From Chaetoderma sp. LZ-2023a (lineage: Eukaryota; Mollusca; Caudofoveata; Chaetodermatida; Chaetodermatidae), in assembly GCA_034401795.1 (NCBI GenBank), contig CM067366.1, forward strand, positions 79,165,470 to 79,229,469: DNA of 64,000 bases. The letters run 5' to 3'. Below the pieces are notes generated by a model. The model searched no databases and was not told the origin of the DNA. It was given only the letters and a program-made list of their open reading frames with translations. Positions 23,483-36,200 of the stretch are shown here, in pieces (the stretch's first letter is position 1; each line of letters starts with the position of its first letter). Position numbers and translations under genes: made by a program.

Positions 23483-24268
23483 ACAACAGATTTCATTTAT
23501 TTTCAAACTAGAAATTTGAAATTACTAGCATTCTTCACGATCTGATGTTAAAAGAATATCCCAAGCAATTACATTCCCCTTTTAATATTGAGAAAATGTA
23601 TGCTTACACTCAAACACATAAAGAGATGTAACAGTATTTTACAACTGCAAAGTCTGTAATACACCACCTTTCCCACACCACTGATAGAGAACCCACATCT
23701 TTGTAGTCATAGAACGTTTCCTAGCGCTAGCCAGGGAAACGAGATATCAGTTCCTAGCTGAAAAGCTTAGTGGGGCTTGGGGTGGTGGTGGTGATGGTGT
23801 GGGTGGGGTGGGTGGGTGTATGGGTGGGGGTAGTGTATTACAAACTTTTCAGTTGTGAACTGGTATCTCCTTTCCATTGCTAGGGATAGGAAACTGTAAG
23901 TTTTCTATAACTGCCAGGATGTGATTTTTTTTATCAGTATTGTGGGTAAGGTGGTGTATTACAGACTTTTCAGTTATTAACTGGTGTCTCCTTCCCCTAG
24001 TTAGAACTAGGAACTGAAAGTTTTCTATAGCTGCAAGTATGTGATTTCTCTATCAGTGCTGTGGGTAAGGTGATGTATTATAGACTTTGCAGTTGCAAAA
24101 TATGGTCACATCGCTTTATTTTGGTTGGGTGTAAGCATGCATGGCTTGCAATTCTTTCAATATTATAGGGGGAATGTCATAACTTGGGATATTCTTTTAC
24201 CGTCAGGTCATGAAGAATGCTAGTATTTTCTAATTTCTAGTTTGAAAATAAATGAAATCTGTTGTAGA
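23483..24268. mobile_element. Long foldback (imperfect inverted-repeat) element
   Basis: The left arm from 23483 starts ACAACAGATTTCATTTATTT. The right arm ends at 24268 with its complement, AAATAAATGAAATCTGTTGT. The arms remain alignable for nearly 290 bp (TACTAGCATTCTTCA, AAAAGAATATCCCAAG, ACTGCAAAGTCTGTAATACA) toward a GGGTGGGT-rich centre at about 23775-23840. The right arm holds an additional copy of a roughly 115-bp internal sub-repeat. Long arms built of sub-repeats are typical of foldback transposons. No coding sequence is present. Confidence 0.8.
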
Positions 24269-25010
24269 GACGAACAGTTAGGCTATTAGTCCGTAAAAGA
24301 CTGAAACTAGGGGTTTGTTCATTGGTGGTGACTACCCACACTAGGACAGCTTCTCATACGCTGTGCCTTCCTAGCAGCAGTCAGTAAAATCCATAGCCTT
24401 TTCAGACATTACTACGTCTGTCTTATGCAATGCACATCAAGACTTAGACAAATAGTCAGATATTCTCATCAAAGGAACAAAGCCCACGACGCCTTATGGG
24501 TTGACAATTGACTCTGTTAACTTCCAAACGTGTCACCAAGCGGCGTAACCCCGCATGCATTTACACCTGGCACACATGAATTCATGGATAGAACTTAGGT
24601 TTTGTCTAGGGTAAAGATTATGATGTCAAGACCACAAGTTAGCCAGCGTCGCTTCATCTTTTCCTAGCACAAAAAGCACAGACGGATCTGAGAATGATGC
24701 TGACAGTTTTCCTCTCGACGTCTTGCTCTTGTACTCACCATAACATTTATAGGCACAGTTTCGATACCAGGGAACACATCTGCACTGGTTCATTGCATCA
24801 ACAGTTAGCTAGAACCCATGCAAAGTCTCTCGCATGGAGATTTTGGCCCATAGTGTACCCCACATACACAAAATAATCAAAGGGACATCCACACAGCCAC
24901 TGTGTCAACAGCGAACCTAGTTAATCTTGTGGCAAGTTTGACAACACTTAGCAATCTTTTGCTCACGCCTAGGTGTGACGTATCCCCTGTAGTCGGCGAG
25001 GACAGGCTCA
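24269..25010. other. No gene seen
   Basis: Balanced composition and short open frames only. It could be flanking sequence of the LTR fossil downstream. Nothing is recognised. Confidence 0.3.
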
Positions 25011-25288
25011 TGCTGGAATTACAGAAGTAAATGACAGAAAATTTGGAAAGACAAAAGAAGAGCTAGGGTTAATGAGTGGTTTCTGATGGCGGGAAAACAA
25101 AGCACCCCATTTGTTTAAATACGGTAATGAACCAATGGTTTGGGGATTCCCATTCGAACATGCGCATATGCTGTTTTGTGTGGACATCCCATAATAAACG
25201 CTGTGTTTCATTCAATTTATGAAAATACTGTTGTTGTTCAGTCTTCTCAGGCCTGAGAGGAGAAACAAGTGTCATGCTGAGGGTAACA
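25011..25288 (+). repeat. Possible 5' long terminal repeat
   Basis: A TG...CA segment with AATAAA at 25193-25198 lies ahead of the Ty3-like gag region. The next bases (TTCTGGGGACTGGCCCAGAA) could be the primer-binding area. No matching copy was found at the other end, so the boundaries are a guess. Confidence 0.25.
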
Positions 25289-25624
25289 ATTCTGGGGACT
25301 GGCCCAGAATCACGAGACAGAAATATCTGGAAGCACGAAAGCACAACCAGCAGAACAGCATCAGTCAAAGTGAGAACATTATATGTAGCACGTGATTCAA
25401 AATTGGGACCACCATTTCAGATTTAAAGTTGATATGGAGGAAATTTAATTTAGCAGTCGGTCAGTAATTTATCAGTTACGTCTGGAGAAGTTATGGGAAC
25501 TCGCTGTGTTTCTTGATGTCGATATTGAGCCGGAAGATCAGAGCAGTCGGCCACATTAGTAAAGCGCATCAATGAGTTAACTGTAACACAACATGAAACA
25601 ACTGGTGAAAATAGGTTTCTTAAA

Positions 25625-26697
25625 TTGTTATTGAACGAGGTGGCCAGGCCACCGGCTAAAATAGCTGGTCCAAACAAACGAGAAAAATATCATTTCAGTG
25701 CTTTTTGGAAGAAAGAATTTAAAGTATCCGGTCAAATAAATGACAAATATGGTATCAGATTTACCAGTCTTGCTGGGCAGATCTTGAGCAGGAAGAATCA
25801 CGGCTATCGTGAATTCGAGATAGTAGAGGGGGTGGGGTGGGTGTGGTGTGGGTGGGAGGGGGGGGGGGGGGCGGTGTCAATGCAATTAACAAGACTCTAA
25901 GGCTACAGAGCTACCTGGAAGGTAGGCCTAGTCTAACATTATCTTCTCTGCACTCAATTATTGGGGCATATTACCAAGAAAGGTCACGGACAGAATTTTA
26001 CCAACCACTAGGTAGTCTGACTCAAGACGTAAAGGAGGAGCCACAGAACTTCTTAATGCATGGAATAGACCTGCGTCAAAAGGTTCTGTTTGCAGCTGAT
26101 GATGAAGTGGCAGTGCTATATTATGATCCAGACTTGGTAAACAGTATGTTCAGATGTGAGATTATGACTGGTCTTCAATGTGACACAATCAGACACGAGT
26201 TGTGTGAGTGACTTGAGCATAAAAATGTGACCCGTGAGGCACTAATAAAAGCAATGAACATTGGAGCAGTAGCTGAGAGTGAACAGCAGTTAAAGTTCAA
26301 ACGTAGGACCAAAATACCCTGTGTTGAAACAAATGCGCTGTCCGATAAGTTAGATGATTCAGACGATTCAGCCGATAATATATGTAAAGCAATGACAAAT
26401 CAAAAACCAGTAAATAATAATTTGATGGCAGAAATGACACAGATGAAATTAGACATAGCAGAAATCAAGATTAACATGAGTCACAATGACCCCGAATCAC
26501 CTAGTAATATCCGAAATAATGCGTGTGTAGTATGCCAGAGTCAAAGTGGTATCAGACAGTGCAATCACTGTTGGTTATGTGGTGGTACTGGCCATTTCAA
26601 AATTGGTTGTCGATTAAATAGAGGTGGGGCACGAGGGTTTCAACGTAATCAGAAGTTGGCAAGTTGGCATGGGTTGCTTTGGGAGGAAAATGAGTGA
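25625..26697 (+). pseudogene. Gag region of the Ty3-like fossil
   Basis: Capsid-like text (TLRLQSYLEGRPSLTLSSLH, then GSLTQDVKEEPQNFLMHGID) precedes a charged linker and a zinc knuckle near 26575-26620. It belongs to a broken element. Confidence 0.7.
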
Positions 26698-26999
26698 CCC
26701 AGGAAAATATGTCCATGGCATATCATACAATTCAAGGTGGCCAAATAACTCACTATGAAAACAAAATTCACAATTTTGAAGAGGGAAACACCAACGTTGA
26801 GGTGCCCCATGGTAAAACACAATGTGTGGGTGTTCTTAATGATTCTGTTAAATCAGATATTCAAACTGGTCAAATGAATCAAGGAAAGCAATTTCATATG
26901 TCCGAAATAGATATCCTCCAAGAAGATGTAAATTTGTTGTCCCCTAGACAAATAAAATCTTGTGTTAAACTTGTTGGTGAGCGATGCCTCATGTAATGT

Positions 27000-27240
27000 T
27001 ATCTTTCAGGAGTTCCAGCTGATGTATTGTGGGACACAGGCGCACAGGTGTGTATGGTAAGTGATAAATGGGTAGAGCAATACTTTGACAAGCAGTTGAT
27101 AAGACCAGTAAGTGAATTACCAGCTGCAGATTTATCACCCAACACTGCTAGCGGATTGCCATTCACATATTATGGCTGGTTAAGTCTGGAATTTCAGTTG
27201 AGTGATTATCCTTTATCCGGAAAGTGAGATGTCACATTTT
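27000..27240 (+). pseudogene. Aspartic protease region of the Ty3-like fossil
   Basis: VLWDTGAQVCMVSDKW carries the DTGA active-site motif of retropepsins. In the family the enzyme works as a dimer to process Gag-Pol. Confidence 0.75.
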
Positions 27241-27639
27241 TACTAGCTGCTAACAGTACCATTGGGTACCCAATTGTGGGCTATGATGTTATTGCGTAAT
27301 GCAATGACATTGTGTCAATGCCGTCACTACAAAAGGACTTGCAATTGGCTTTCCCAAGTGCAAAACAAGGTACGATCAGGGCAGTGGTAAACCTTATTAA
27401 TACTAACAAGAATTAAGGTATGTGCCCATTGAAAACAGGTATGATGAGATGATCCCAGGTGGAAGTACACAGATGATAAAGTGCATTGGGCATCAGAGAG
27501 TTCTACATGTTAGGTACGTATAGCAGTAAATAACAATAGTAAACACAATGTTAGGCTACCCAAGTGGTTTGTAAGAGGTCAACTCCAAGAGGTAAAAGCA
27601 ATGTGGCCTGATAATGACAATCCAGTGCTGCCTGATAAT

Positions 27640-28640
27640 TGTGTATCAAGTTCTATGCCAAACCATCAGGTGTGGAACTTTGGGAGCCACCGGTAGATCT
27701 CGATAATACTGGTATAATCGATGTCCACAAACATACTTTCAGACAGATGTTGAGAGCAGAATCCAAAGTCTTTGCTAGGGATCGTGAAATTGGAGATGTA
27801 TTGGACTTGCAGCTTGATATACAGCGATCTGACACCATCTCTGTTCAGAGGTGCTACAACTCTATTCTGAAGCCACTATAACAGGAAATTAAAGACTATT
27901 TGTTTGATCTTATTAATCAGGATTGGGTTACCAAATCCAAGTCATCATATTCCAGTCCCATTGTTTGCATGAGGAAAAAAGATGGGAGCTTAATTAAGGC
28001 TATGAATAGATTATCGTCTGGTCAATCAGAATTCTATTCTTTTAGCTCATCCCATTCCCCAGCTTCAGGACATGCTGAATAATCTTGGCAGAAACGAATG
28101 GGTTTCTTTACTTGATCAAGGTAAGGCATATCACCAGGGTTGTATCAAGGAGGTAGACTGTATTTGTAACCCCCTTGGGCCTCTATGAATGGGTTAGAAT
28201 CCCTTTTGGATTAAGCGGAGCCATAGGGACATTTTAGAAGTTTATAGATGACACTCTGAAAAAGTTAGAGACACGGTCTGTTCACCTTATTTGGATGATG
28301 TACTAGCCTATAGTGACACCTTTTTGAATCACATTGAAGACGTACGAACAGTGCTACATACTCTTGCAGGAAAATGTGTCAAGTTGAAACCAGATAAGTG
28401 TGAACTATTGTGAAGAGAGGTCAAGTATCTGGGTCACTTAATATCTGGGAATGATAACAAGATGGATCCGGCAGATAAACAGGCTGTACTTGCAGGACAG
28501 AAAGGTAGCAACAGTGGTGGACTATAGCCAACTACTGGGGTTTATTGAATACTTCTTCAGGAAATATATTCTAGACTTCTCAAGAAAAGCAAAACTCCTG
28601 TTTGATTTATTGAAAGGGAATGACGAGAAATGAACAAAGC
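27640..28640 (+). pseudogene. Reverse-transcriptase region of the Ty3-like fossil
   Basis: It starts with the pre-RT linker, then SSYSSPIVCMRKKDGS (finger), the catalytic YLDD at 28288-28299, and the thumb side with VKYLGHLI-like text near 28425. Part of a broken element. Confidence 0.8.
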
Positions 28641-28729
28641 GGAATGGAAGCAACAAGAGGAAAGGTAAGAGTAGTAATATAGGTCAGGTGTCATCCAAAC
28701 AACAGTAAAGTGGGAAGATTCTCATCAGA

Positions 28730-29180
28730 TGGTGTTAGCGAAGTTGTTGGAAAAATTAACCCAACCAAGTATCATGGTTTATCAAAAATTTGATGACACT
28801 TTCCTCTTGCATGTTGATGCTTCCCATGAGGTATTGGGAGCCATCCTATATCAGAGGCAAAAGGATAGTAAATTACCAGTTGTAGCTGATGGTTCAAGGT
28901 CCTTCACAACGACAGCAAGGAATTATTGCCTTCACAGCGACAAACTTAAATTTTAAGCATTAAAGTGGGCGATTTGTGAAGGATTCTGTGATTATCTATT
29001 ATTACTCTGACCCTTTCATTGTCTATAAGGATAATAACCTTTTAACATATGTATTAACATCTGCAAAGCTGGATGCCATTAGATTCCAGTGGATTGCAGA
29101 ACTTGCCGATTTCAACTTTAAGATACAGTATAAACCTGGTCAACTGACCACAGATGCTGATGGGCTATCACGTATGCCCC
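28730..29180 (+). pseudogene. RNase H region of the Ty3-like fossil
   Basis: FLLHVDASHEVLGAILYQ carries the first catalytic Asp of Ty3-type RNase H. IRFQWIAELADFNFKIQYKP and DADGLSRMP close the domain. Part of a broken element. Confidence 0.8.
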
Positions 29181-29461
29181 TCAGCATGGACTCTTCTCTA
29201 GCTGACTGCACAGAATCAGTGACACCAGAGGTGATGTCCACTGTCATGCAGATGTTGGTAGCTCAAGACAAAGAAGAAATCAGCTGGATGGTGTCTAACA
29301 GATGTCATTCCAAGGTGTTGGCAGTGGCCACAGAGATAAATCCTTCAGAAGTTAATGACTGTTTAAGTACTGATGATATACGAAAATCTCAAATGGCAGA
29401 CCAAGACATAAGCTCACCACCCATGACCCGACATGCCCCATTGATTTTGTGGAACCATAGC

Positions 29462-31120
29462 GATAACCTCTCTTGAATATGATGGGGAGTCTCCATGGGT
29501 GAACTATCTTTTTCAATTCCGCCTCATAGAGGAAATTAACAGATGGGACGAAGCCACTAAAGGCCTCTATCTTGCCACCCACCTCAAGGGAAAGGCACTA
29601 CAAGTCCTTACCGACATCCAAATTAATGGCCTACCCTACTTTCACCATCTTGGCACATCCCTACAAGAAAGATTCGGCAATAGCGTGGAAGCTGAGACCA
29701 GCAGGATCTCATTACGCACTATCTGTTGGGAATCTAAAGAAACCCTTCCCGAATTGGCAGGACGCATCCTCCAGCTCGTAATCCAAACATACGGAGCTCT
29801 GCATGGAGAAGCGAAAAATTCCACACTGATAGACAGCTTCCTCGAAGCATTAAGCAATCACCCAGGTCTAAAAGACCACTTATACCAAGCCGACCTCTGG
29901 GATATTGCAGAGCTCACGAATGTGGCTATCCATATAAACAACTTTCTTAGTTGTGAAGCCACCCAATGTAGGATACTCTGACCCATAGAGAATGTTGATG
30001 ATGACCAGGAAAGACAAGAAACTGCTGCAGTTGTAACCAAAGTCTCCGGACCGCGCAGATATGGTAGGAAGAAGAGCCAACAGTACACCACCCACCACCC
30101 CTCCCTCAACACACCTGCACCAACCTACGCTGATTCCGCCACCTGAACAGCTGCACCTCCTGCTGCTACTGCCCCCAAGTCGGGTCCCACTGAAATGGAA
30201 GCCATCTTAAAATCTGTCCAAAACATATCTGCTGGACTGCAAATCCATGAGCCTAATAGATTAACATTGGAAGAAAACATCCATAAAATATTATTATGCA
30301 AATTGCAAACTTAAATGCTCACATTACATCTATACAGTCACCATGGTGACTTTTGCCGCCTGGACACAGACGACCAGCCTGCCACAAGCTGGCCCCCGAC
30401 CACCATACGCTGGTCCTCGCCAACCGCAGTCAGGCCCTTGTCTGCCTTTCAGCCCACCTAGCGGACAAGCACTGCCACATCCAAAATCGGATGCATGCGT
30501 CTGTTGCGGACAAATAGCCCATTGGGTCCACAACTGCCCTCCTGCTGGACATCAACAAGAAGCCCCTCATGCCGCCTCAGCTTGGAATAACACAGAGTCT
30601 GCAGAGTATATGAACCCTGCCCTCCCAATAAGCTCAGCATTAGGTAACACTGTTAACGAATGGAAAACAATTCAGTGATGTTCACACCATTCCTGCCCTA
30701 ATTGCCACCAGATGGGGCATGAATGACGAAACTGTACAGCTAAACCTGATGTACAGCCATCAACTTCTCTAATTCTGGGCCAAGTTCAATAAATTCGCCC
30801 CAAGGAGCTAGTACCTTTGATGAAATTATCTTCCACTAACTCTGACACCCCTCTTCGGCATAAACAGGTTAAATGGTCCTATTCTGGCCGTGCTTCCATG
30901 GCTGAGAATCTGGAGCTCACCGCTTTAGTTAAGTACAAGCATGGACCACACCATCCACACCCCCACCCACCTTGGAGACCATCCGCCTCCTATGCTCAAG
31001 TTCATTTAGATGATATTGAACCATTCAAGGCACACATGCCCTCGCCACTGTCGATATGGGAGCTGTCACTACCATCCTTAGCTCCTGCTTTTACGCTACA
31101 ATACCTATCATGCTATCCAG
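29462..31120 (+). mobile_element. Second, distinct Ty3-like LTR fossil (gag and protease)
   Basis: A Retrotrans_gag-type capsid region begins YDGESPWVNYLFQFRLIEEI and runs through about 29980. A Pro-rich linker follows, then zinc knuckles near 30500 (CVCCGQIAHWVHNC) and 30690 (CPNCHQMGH), and a protease-like segment around 31045. It differs in sequence from the gag at 25.6 kb, so it is another family. It is broken, with several breaks. A minus-strand LINE fragment abuts its right side. Confidence 0.75.
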
Positions 31121-31149
31121 GTGTTTTATCACATTACTCTCCTCAGCAA

Positions 31150-32115
31150 GTCCTCTACCTCTTTGTATCTTTCCATCTTTAGCATTTAACTTATTTACAG
31201 ATAACATATTTACAGGTTTGTTTGGTCTACTTAACCTTTTTCGATCACCTCTTCAGTTTTGCCACCTTATGCTCCAATGGTGGACCTCGCACTATGAACT
31301 TGAAGTCCCCCGACTGATTTTCTTCACTAAGCCTCTTCATTTCCTCAATCCTCTCTTTTTTAGTTTCCTCTCTTTTTGTGTCACGTCATGAGCAATTCCT
31401 ATTTTCTGGAACCGTTCTTCTATCTCTGCTAAATACCTTAGATTCCTCATGAGCCCAGCCTTTGCTGTCTCATCCTCGAACATTGCTCTCAGTGGTCAAG
31501 GTTTTTCCATTACATTATTCTGCTCTCATTTTCCTAATCTGATAATGCTCTTCACCTTCCCACTGTCTACCTTCGATACCTTGCATAATCCAATGACGAC
31601 TTGTCTATCCTCCTCTTTTCTTTCATCTGGACTAACACTCTGTTTCCGCACATCTATGTACGATAATATTGCTCTCTCTGCCTTCGCTTTCCAGAAGGTC
31701 TGCTATTTGGTCTTCTACTTCCTTCAATGCTACTGCTCCTGCGCCAGAATCATGTTTTGCTTCTCCTCCTGTATTATGGCCCTAACCTGCTCAACGTCTT
31801 TTTGTTATCTAACTCAGCTTCCAAATGCCAGACTCTTGCTCCATCTTTTCCATGAAAGCCATACATCTCTCTTCGACATCTCATTCAATTCCCAGATTCT
31901 TTCAAGGTTTTTTCTTCGCATGGTGAACAATACCAATGCAAGTCACTTCTCTTGGTTAGTAGTTTATATTCTGTGCTTGTCAGGTTAAGGCATTTCTTGC
32001 AAAAGTGTTTGCAGCAATACTCACACTCAAGCATTTCTGACTTATCCTCAGTGTAATGTATTTGACATAGCTGGCATGTCCAACCATCTTTCTCTGGCTG
32101 ATCCCTTTCTCATAG
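31150..32115 (-). pseudogene. LINE ORF1 remnant with PHD-like finger and coiled coil
   Basis: Read on the minus strand, a PHD-like finger at 32082-31905 has WTCQLCQIHYTEDKSEMLEC, YCCKHFCKKCLNLTSTEYKL and ends WYCSPCEEK. A Glu/Lys-rich coiled coil follows, with ALKEVEDQIADLLESEGRES and NIIVHRCAE at about 31735-31640. Then come an IRKM-type segment and IEEMKRLSEENQSG toward 31290. PHD finger plus coiled coil plus nucleic-acid-binding fold is the plan of ORF1 in CR1-like LINEs. Several stops and frame changes show decay. Long plus-strand frames here are only its antisense shadow. Confidence 0.7.
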
Positions 32116-33158
32116 GTGATCCTTTTCTTGCCATGCTGTCCACAACACTAAGTTGAATTGTCAAGTGGCAAAGCTCCCGCCGTCAGCCACGGTATGCTGC
32201 ATACTCCTGGGCCAGCCAACTTGATAATCCACTTGTGTTCAAATATCTCTCTTAGTCTGGCACTACTGTGCTTTTACGAATTGTGTTGTACCTGTACAGT
32301 TATTGTATTATATAAACATAGATATATGCCATTCAAACAATGAGGTGATAAGCAGGATATATAACAACGCGTGTGCTCTTGTTTTTCAGCATCATCTTTG
32401 TCCGTGCATGGTGCAATACGTAGCAGAGTTCCCTTGACACTTTGTTTAACGTTGCTATTTTGTAGGAGTCAATTTGTTCGGTGATAAGTCTACCAGGATC
32501 TAGGATAGCTTGCTGACAGGTTTCGCTTGTTGATGGGGGAGCAGAATGTGCATAACTTTGTCTATATGCTTTGATCTAACATGGTCGAGCAATGGGCATA
32601 CAACAAGGAAGTAGCAGACTGTACCTCTGCACCTCTGGCTTCCGAAGTTGAATCTCACTGTCCAGACCCATGAATAACGATCCGGGTTTTCTCAGACTGC
32701 CGCATGTGAAAGTATTTTGAAACCGAAAGTTGTTCTTTCATATTCAGTACTCAAGGCGCCGTACTCGATTACGAGTTAGATGTCACTATTGTTGATAATA
32801 TTTTATGCATTCCGTTCCATAATAAGGAATTTGAAGCATATCGTTCTATATTGCGTGTCTACCTCTCACGAAATCTGGTATCGTCCAGTAACAACGGTGT
32901 TTTCGACCCGTCACTCTGAACAAATATCTGTCACAGGTGACAGGGGCGGGTTGAGTCAGAGCAGACTCGGACTAATTTCGAGGGTACATACGTTTGACGT
33001 TCTCACGCGCATGTCGCTTATGCGGTGTCAACAAATCATGTGTCATTAAATAGATACAGTATTACTATTTTTACACCACAAGTGTACATTTTAAAAAGAT
33101 GCGCGTAGTACAAGTGATTATTTTATGCATTTTGATGTCAGTGTAGTGAAAAACATGT
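32116..33158. other. No gene seen; probable upstream region of the 33159 gene
   Basis: Mixed composition with short frames only. The last few hundred bases would include the promoter of the small gene starting at 33159. No TATA box is evident. Confidence 0.3.
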
Positions 33159-33293
33159 ATGGCTGACAACATAACACTGCCGCGGTTGATGCTACTCAAA
33201 GCTACAAGAATAGCAATTTTACGTCGGCTCTCCGGTAAAGTTGGCCGAATTATTGATTCTATGCACATTAGAAGGGAAAATATTTTCTCGATG
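33159..33293 (+). CDS. Exon 1 of the small spliced gene
   Basis: 45 codons from ATG, ending at the strong donor ATG|GTATGT. Basic, Leu/Ile-rich N terminus. Confidence 0.45.
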
Positions 33294-36200
33294 GTATGTC
33301 AGAAATGCCCTACCCCATCAGTGCAAGTGAATCCTGGTAGACTATAGTACCAATACAAGCGGCTGCTTGATAGATAATGTTTACGAGTGCAGCCAAGATG
33401 GCTATATATAGACCCTACTGTCATAATGATTATCCGTGTGTGTATAGGCGAAGAGAGAGCGTGTGGGTAGGTGTGTATGTGTGTGTCTGTCTGTCTGTGT
33501 GAGGTAAGCCCCACCACCCACCCACCCCCTTCCCCACCCCCACCATACGGACAATTTTGGAGACGAGCGAGGCTGGCAAAGATGAGTTTGTCACACACGC
33601 ATGCACACACACACACGCCACTTCACACACACCTTCGTGTGTCTAATTTGAATTAGAAAATCTGAAATTCCATATTTACCTCCCCCCTTGTAGTGGAGGT
33701 GGTGGTGGACAGCATTAATTCCCAGCCGCATCCTAGTAAATAAACAATGATTCATTTCAATTTGTTTATGAATCAATTAATCAATATGCAGGAAACTACT
33801 CAGAGCATCTCATTTTCCAATTATTATAGGGAAAGGGGCATAACACCCCACTCTAACCCCACCGCCATTGGGAACCCCAGCCAGCCCATGACTGCTAGGT
33901 TGGACACACCCATAATAGAATCTTAAATCCACCATGACACAGTTGGTGAATTTATTATTAACCTCTTCAGACTTATAAGTGTTATTTTCACAAATTGTAG
34001 GTTTTGTGGGGTTAGTGACAGAAACAGATGGTAGGGTAGGGAGCATTAGGCCCCTAAAGGTTGTAGATGGTGCAGGGGGGAAGGTGGTTAAGACAATTTC
34101 TTTTCCTGGCAGCAACCTTGAGAATGTATAATAGTTAGTAAATAAAATAATACTAAATACAGTCATACTCAGAAATTGTCTATCAGTACGGTATATTTTG
34201 AACATGGTGAGGCCATTTGCTATGGGCAAGGGTCTGTGGGACCTGGCTCTAGGGCTATCTGTTCAGCATTATCCCTGTAATGGTGAGGATTGATAAATGA
34301 TATTTGAAGTTTTGCTTAGCATATGGACATTTGTAGGTCAAAGGTAGATTTTTTTTAGGTAGCCCCAGTAAAAAAAGCCAGCCGTCCATTTTTCAAAAAG
34401 TAATTTTCCCTTGGCTTGCAAATGGACATGTTTCAAGACACCACTACAGACTCAATTTTTGGCAAAGATGACAATATCTCTTAATGGTCAAATTTCATTA
34501 AGAATATCAAGAGGGCAATTTTTTAAATTTTACAAATGAAATGGCTATCTTAATTATGGAGCCAGGCATCTCAAGATCAATACAAATGCTGGTTTTGAAC
34601 AATTTGGCCTGTAAAGGGTCAAAACCTACTCACTTTGTTATATTACATATCTTATCCTATGTTAGGAGGCAAAACTATGTTGATAAAATTATAAAATAAT
34701 TGAAAAGAAATTGGGAATTAGTCATTCTTGAAGCAAAGTAATTTCAATTAGCAATTCCAATTCCTAAATATATACCAATTTATCTAATGTGGTAATTGAA
34801 TTAGTACAACTTCCAATTACCACCAGTCCTGGTCATTGTTAAATTGAATCTGCTATCTAGAGCCTAGAAATTTCCCTGTATGGGTGGAGTTACACCCCTG
34901 TCTGTCAGGAACTTTCTTCCACATATCTAATTTTCAGCATTTCCTGAGTGAATGGTATATGGCTAGATACTCATACACCACAGGTATACTCCACTCCTAT
35001 TTAAAAGACAAATTGGTTTCTATGCTTGGGCAGATGGTGGAGCCATATGTTCAGCAAGGTTTTAATATGGAGTGAGTGACTGAACACTGGCAGTGCTACC
35101 TAATTTTTCTGAACCAATTCATGGCATGAGACATGACACTTGCAGATGCACACATCTGATTATCAAATGCTAAAACATTTTGTCGAACTTACACTGTTGC
35201 ATACATGGAGATAAACATTGATTGTTCTTTCTATACTATTTACTTTATCAAGCATATCTCATCAGTCACCCATATTTTAAATGATGTAAGTATTTAAATA
35301 ATTTTGCTATTAACTGTTGATTGTTAATGCAGAATTTGAAGTGGAAGTGAGGCTCTACATGGGTGATTGTCAGTTATTTTAACTACATACACATAATTTA
35401 TGCAATAGCAGTTGGTATCATGTCTTGAGGCTCAACCCAATAAAATAACCCAATCACATGACCCTAGCAATTGCTGTAGGTGAATGTAGAGAATTATCTT
35501 TCATGTTGAAGGTTAGGGTTTCTTTTACTATGTTTTTGAGCTAGGAAAATAATAAAACCATGAAAATTCAATAAACTTTACAATCAGTCCAGTCTTTTTA
35601 TGTAGAAATATAAATATTGCAATATTTTTGGAAGCGGGTAAATTGTATCCATTATTGCAGGTACGGTTAGGTAATGATTCCTAGACATCCATATACTTTT
35701 CTTTTAACATGTAGCTATTCATTAACCATTTCATCATGTCTTATTTTCAATGCTACCATACAGGAAAACTATTGAATATTTTGAAATTAATTTGATTGCC
35801 AGTTGTTGCTGCCTTATGGCTTCCAGTCAAATTATTTTCAGAATATTCAACATAATAAGTTTTATGTTGTAAAGAATAGACTTTTTCAGGGATTTGTCAT
35901 TGAAATGGTTAACTAAATACACAATTAAACATGATCAACATATATTCAAAGTTAGTTTTGCTTATTTACTTTTATGCATATAGTAACCGCGACTTCCTCT
36001 TAAAATTAGTGGTGCTGCGCTTAGCTGGACAACTGTCTACCACCAGAAACGCGGGGGAAACCTTTCCCACCCACTCACCCCAACCCCAGCCCATATACAC
36101 CTCCAAATCAGCTCCTGCATCTCAAAATTCCACACACCTAGCTGGTTATCATACTATATCTCCTGCCAGCCATGGATAATTAAACTGACTTAAAAGAATG

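Larger units (their letters stand above)
25560..29450 (+). mobile_element. Ty3/gypsy-type LTR retrotransposon fossil
   Basis: In order: a gag-like region (about 25625-26200), a zinc-knuckle region (about 26520-26620, CWLCGGTGHFKIGC, spaced C-x2-C-x4-H-x4-C), an aspartic protease with DTGA (about 27030), a reverse transcriptase with YLDD (28288-28299), and an RNase H (about 28780-29170, ending in the tether AELADFNFKIQYKPGQ). The order protease, RT, RNase H is that of Metaviridae. It is an old, broken copy with roughly ten breaks. Its right side abuts a different gag (29462), so two elements are joined here. Confidence 0.85.

Noticed and set aside
31056-31988. Long plus-strand frames with hydrophobic residues
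   Set aside because: They are the antisense of a LINE ORF1 coiled coil on the minus strand; the apparent membrane segments come from pyrimidine-rich complement.
34700-34840. hAT terminus ending CCAGTCCTG
   Set aside because: One end only; no matching opposite end or target duplication could be located.
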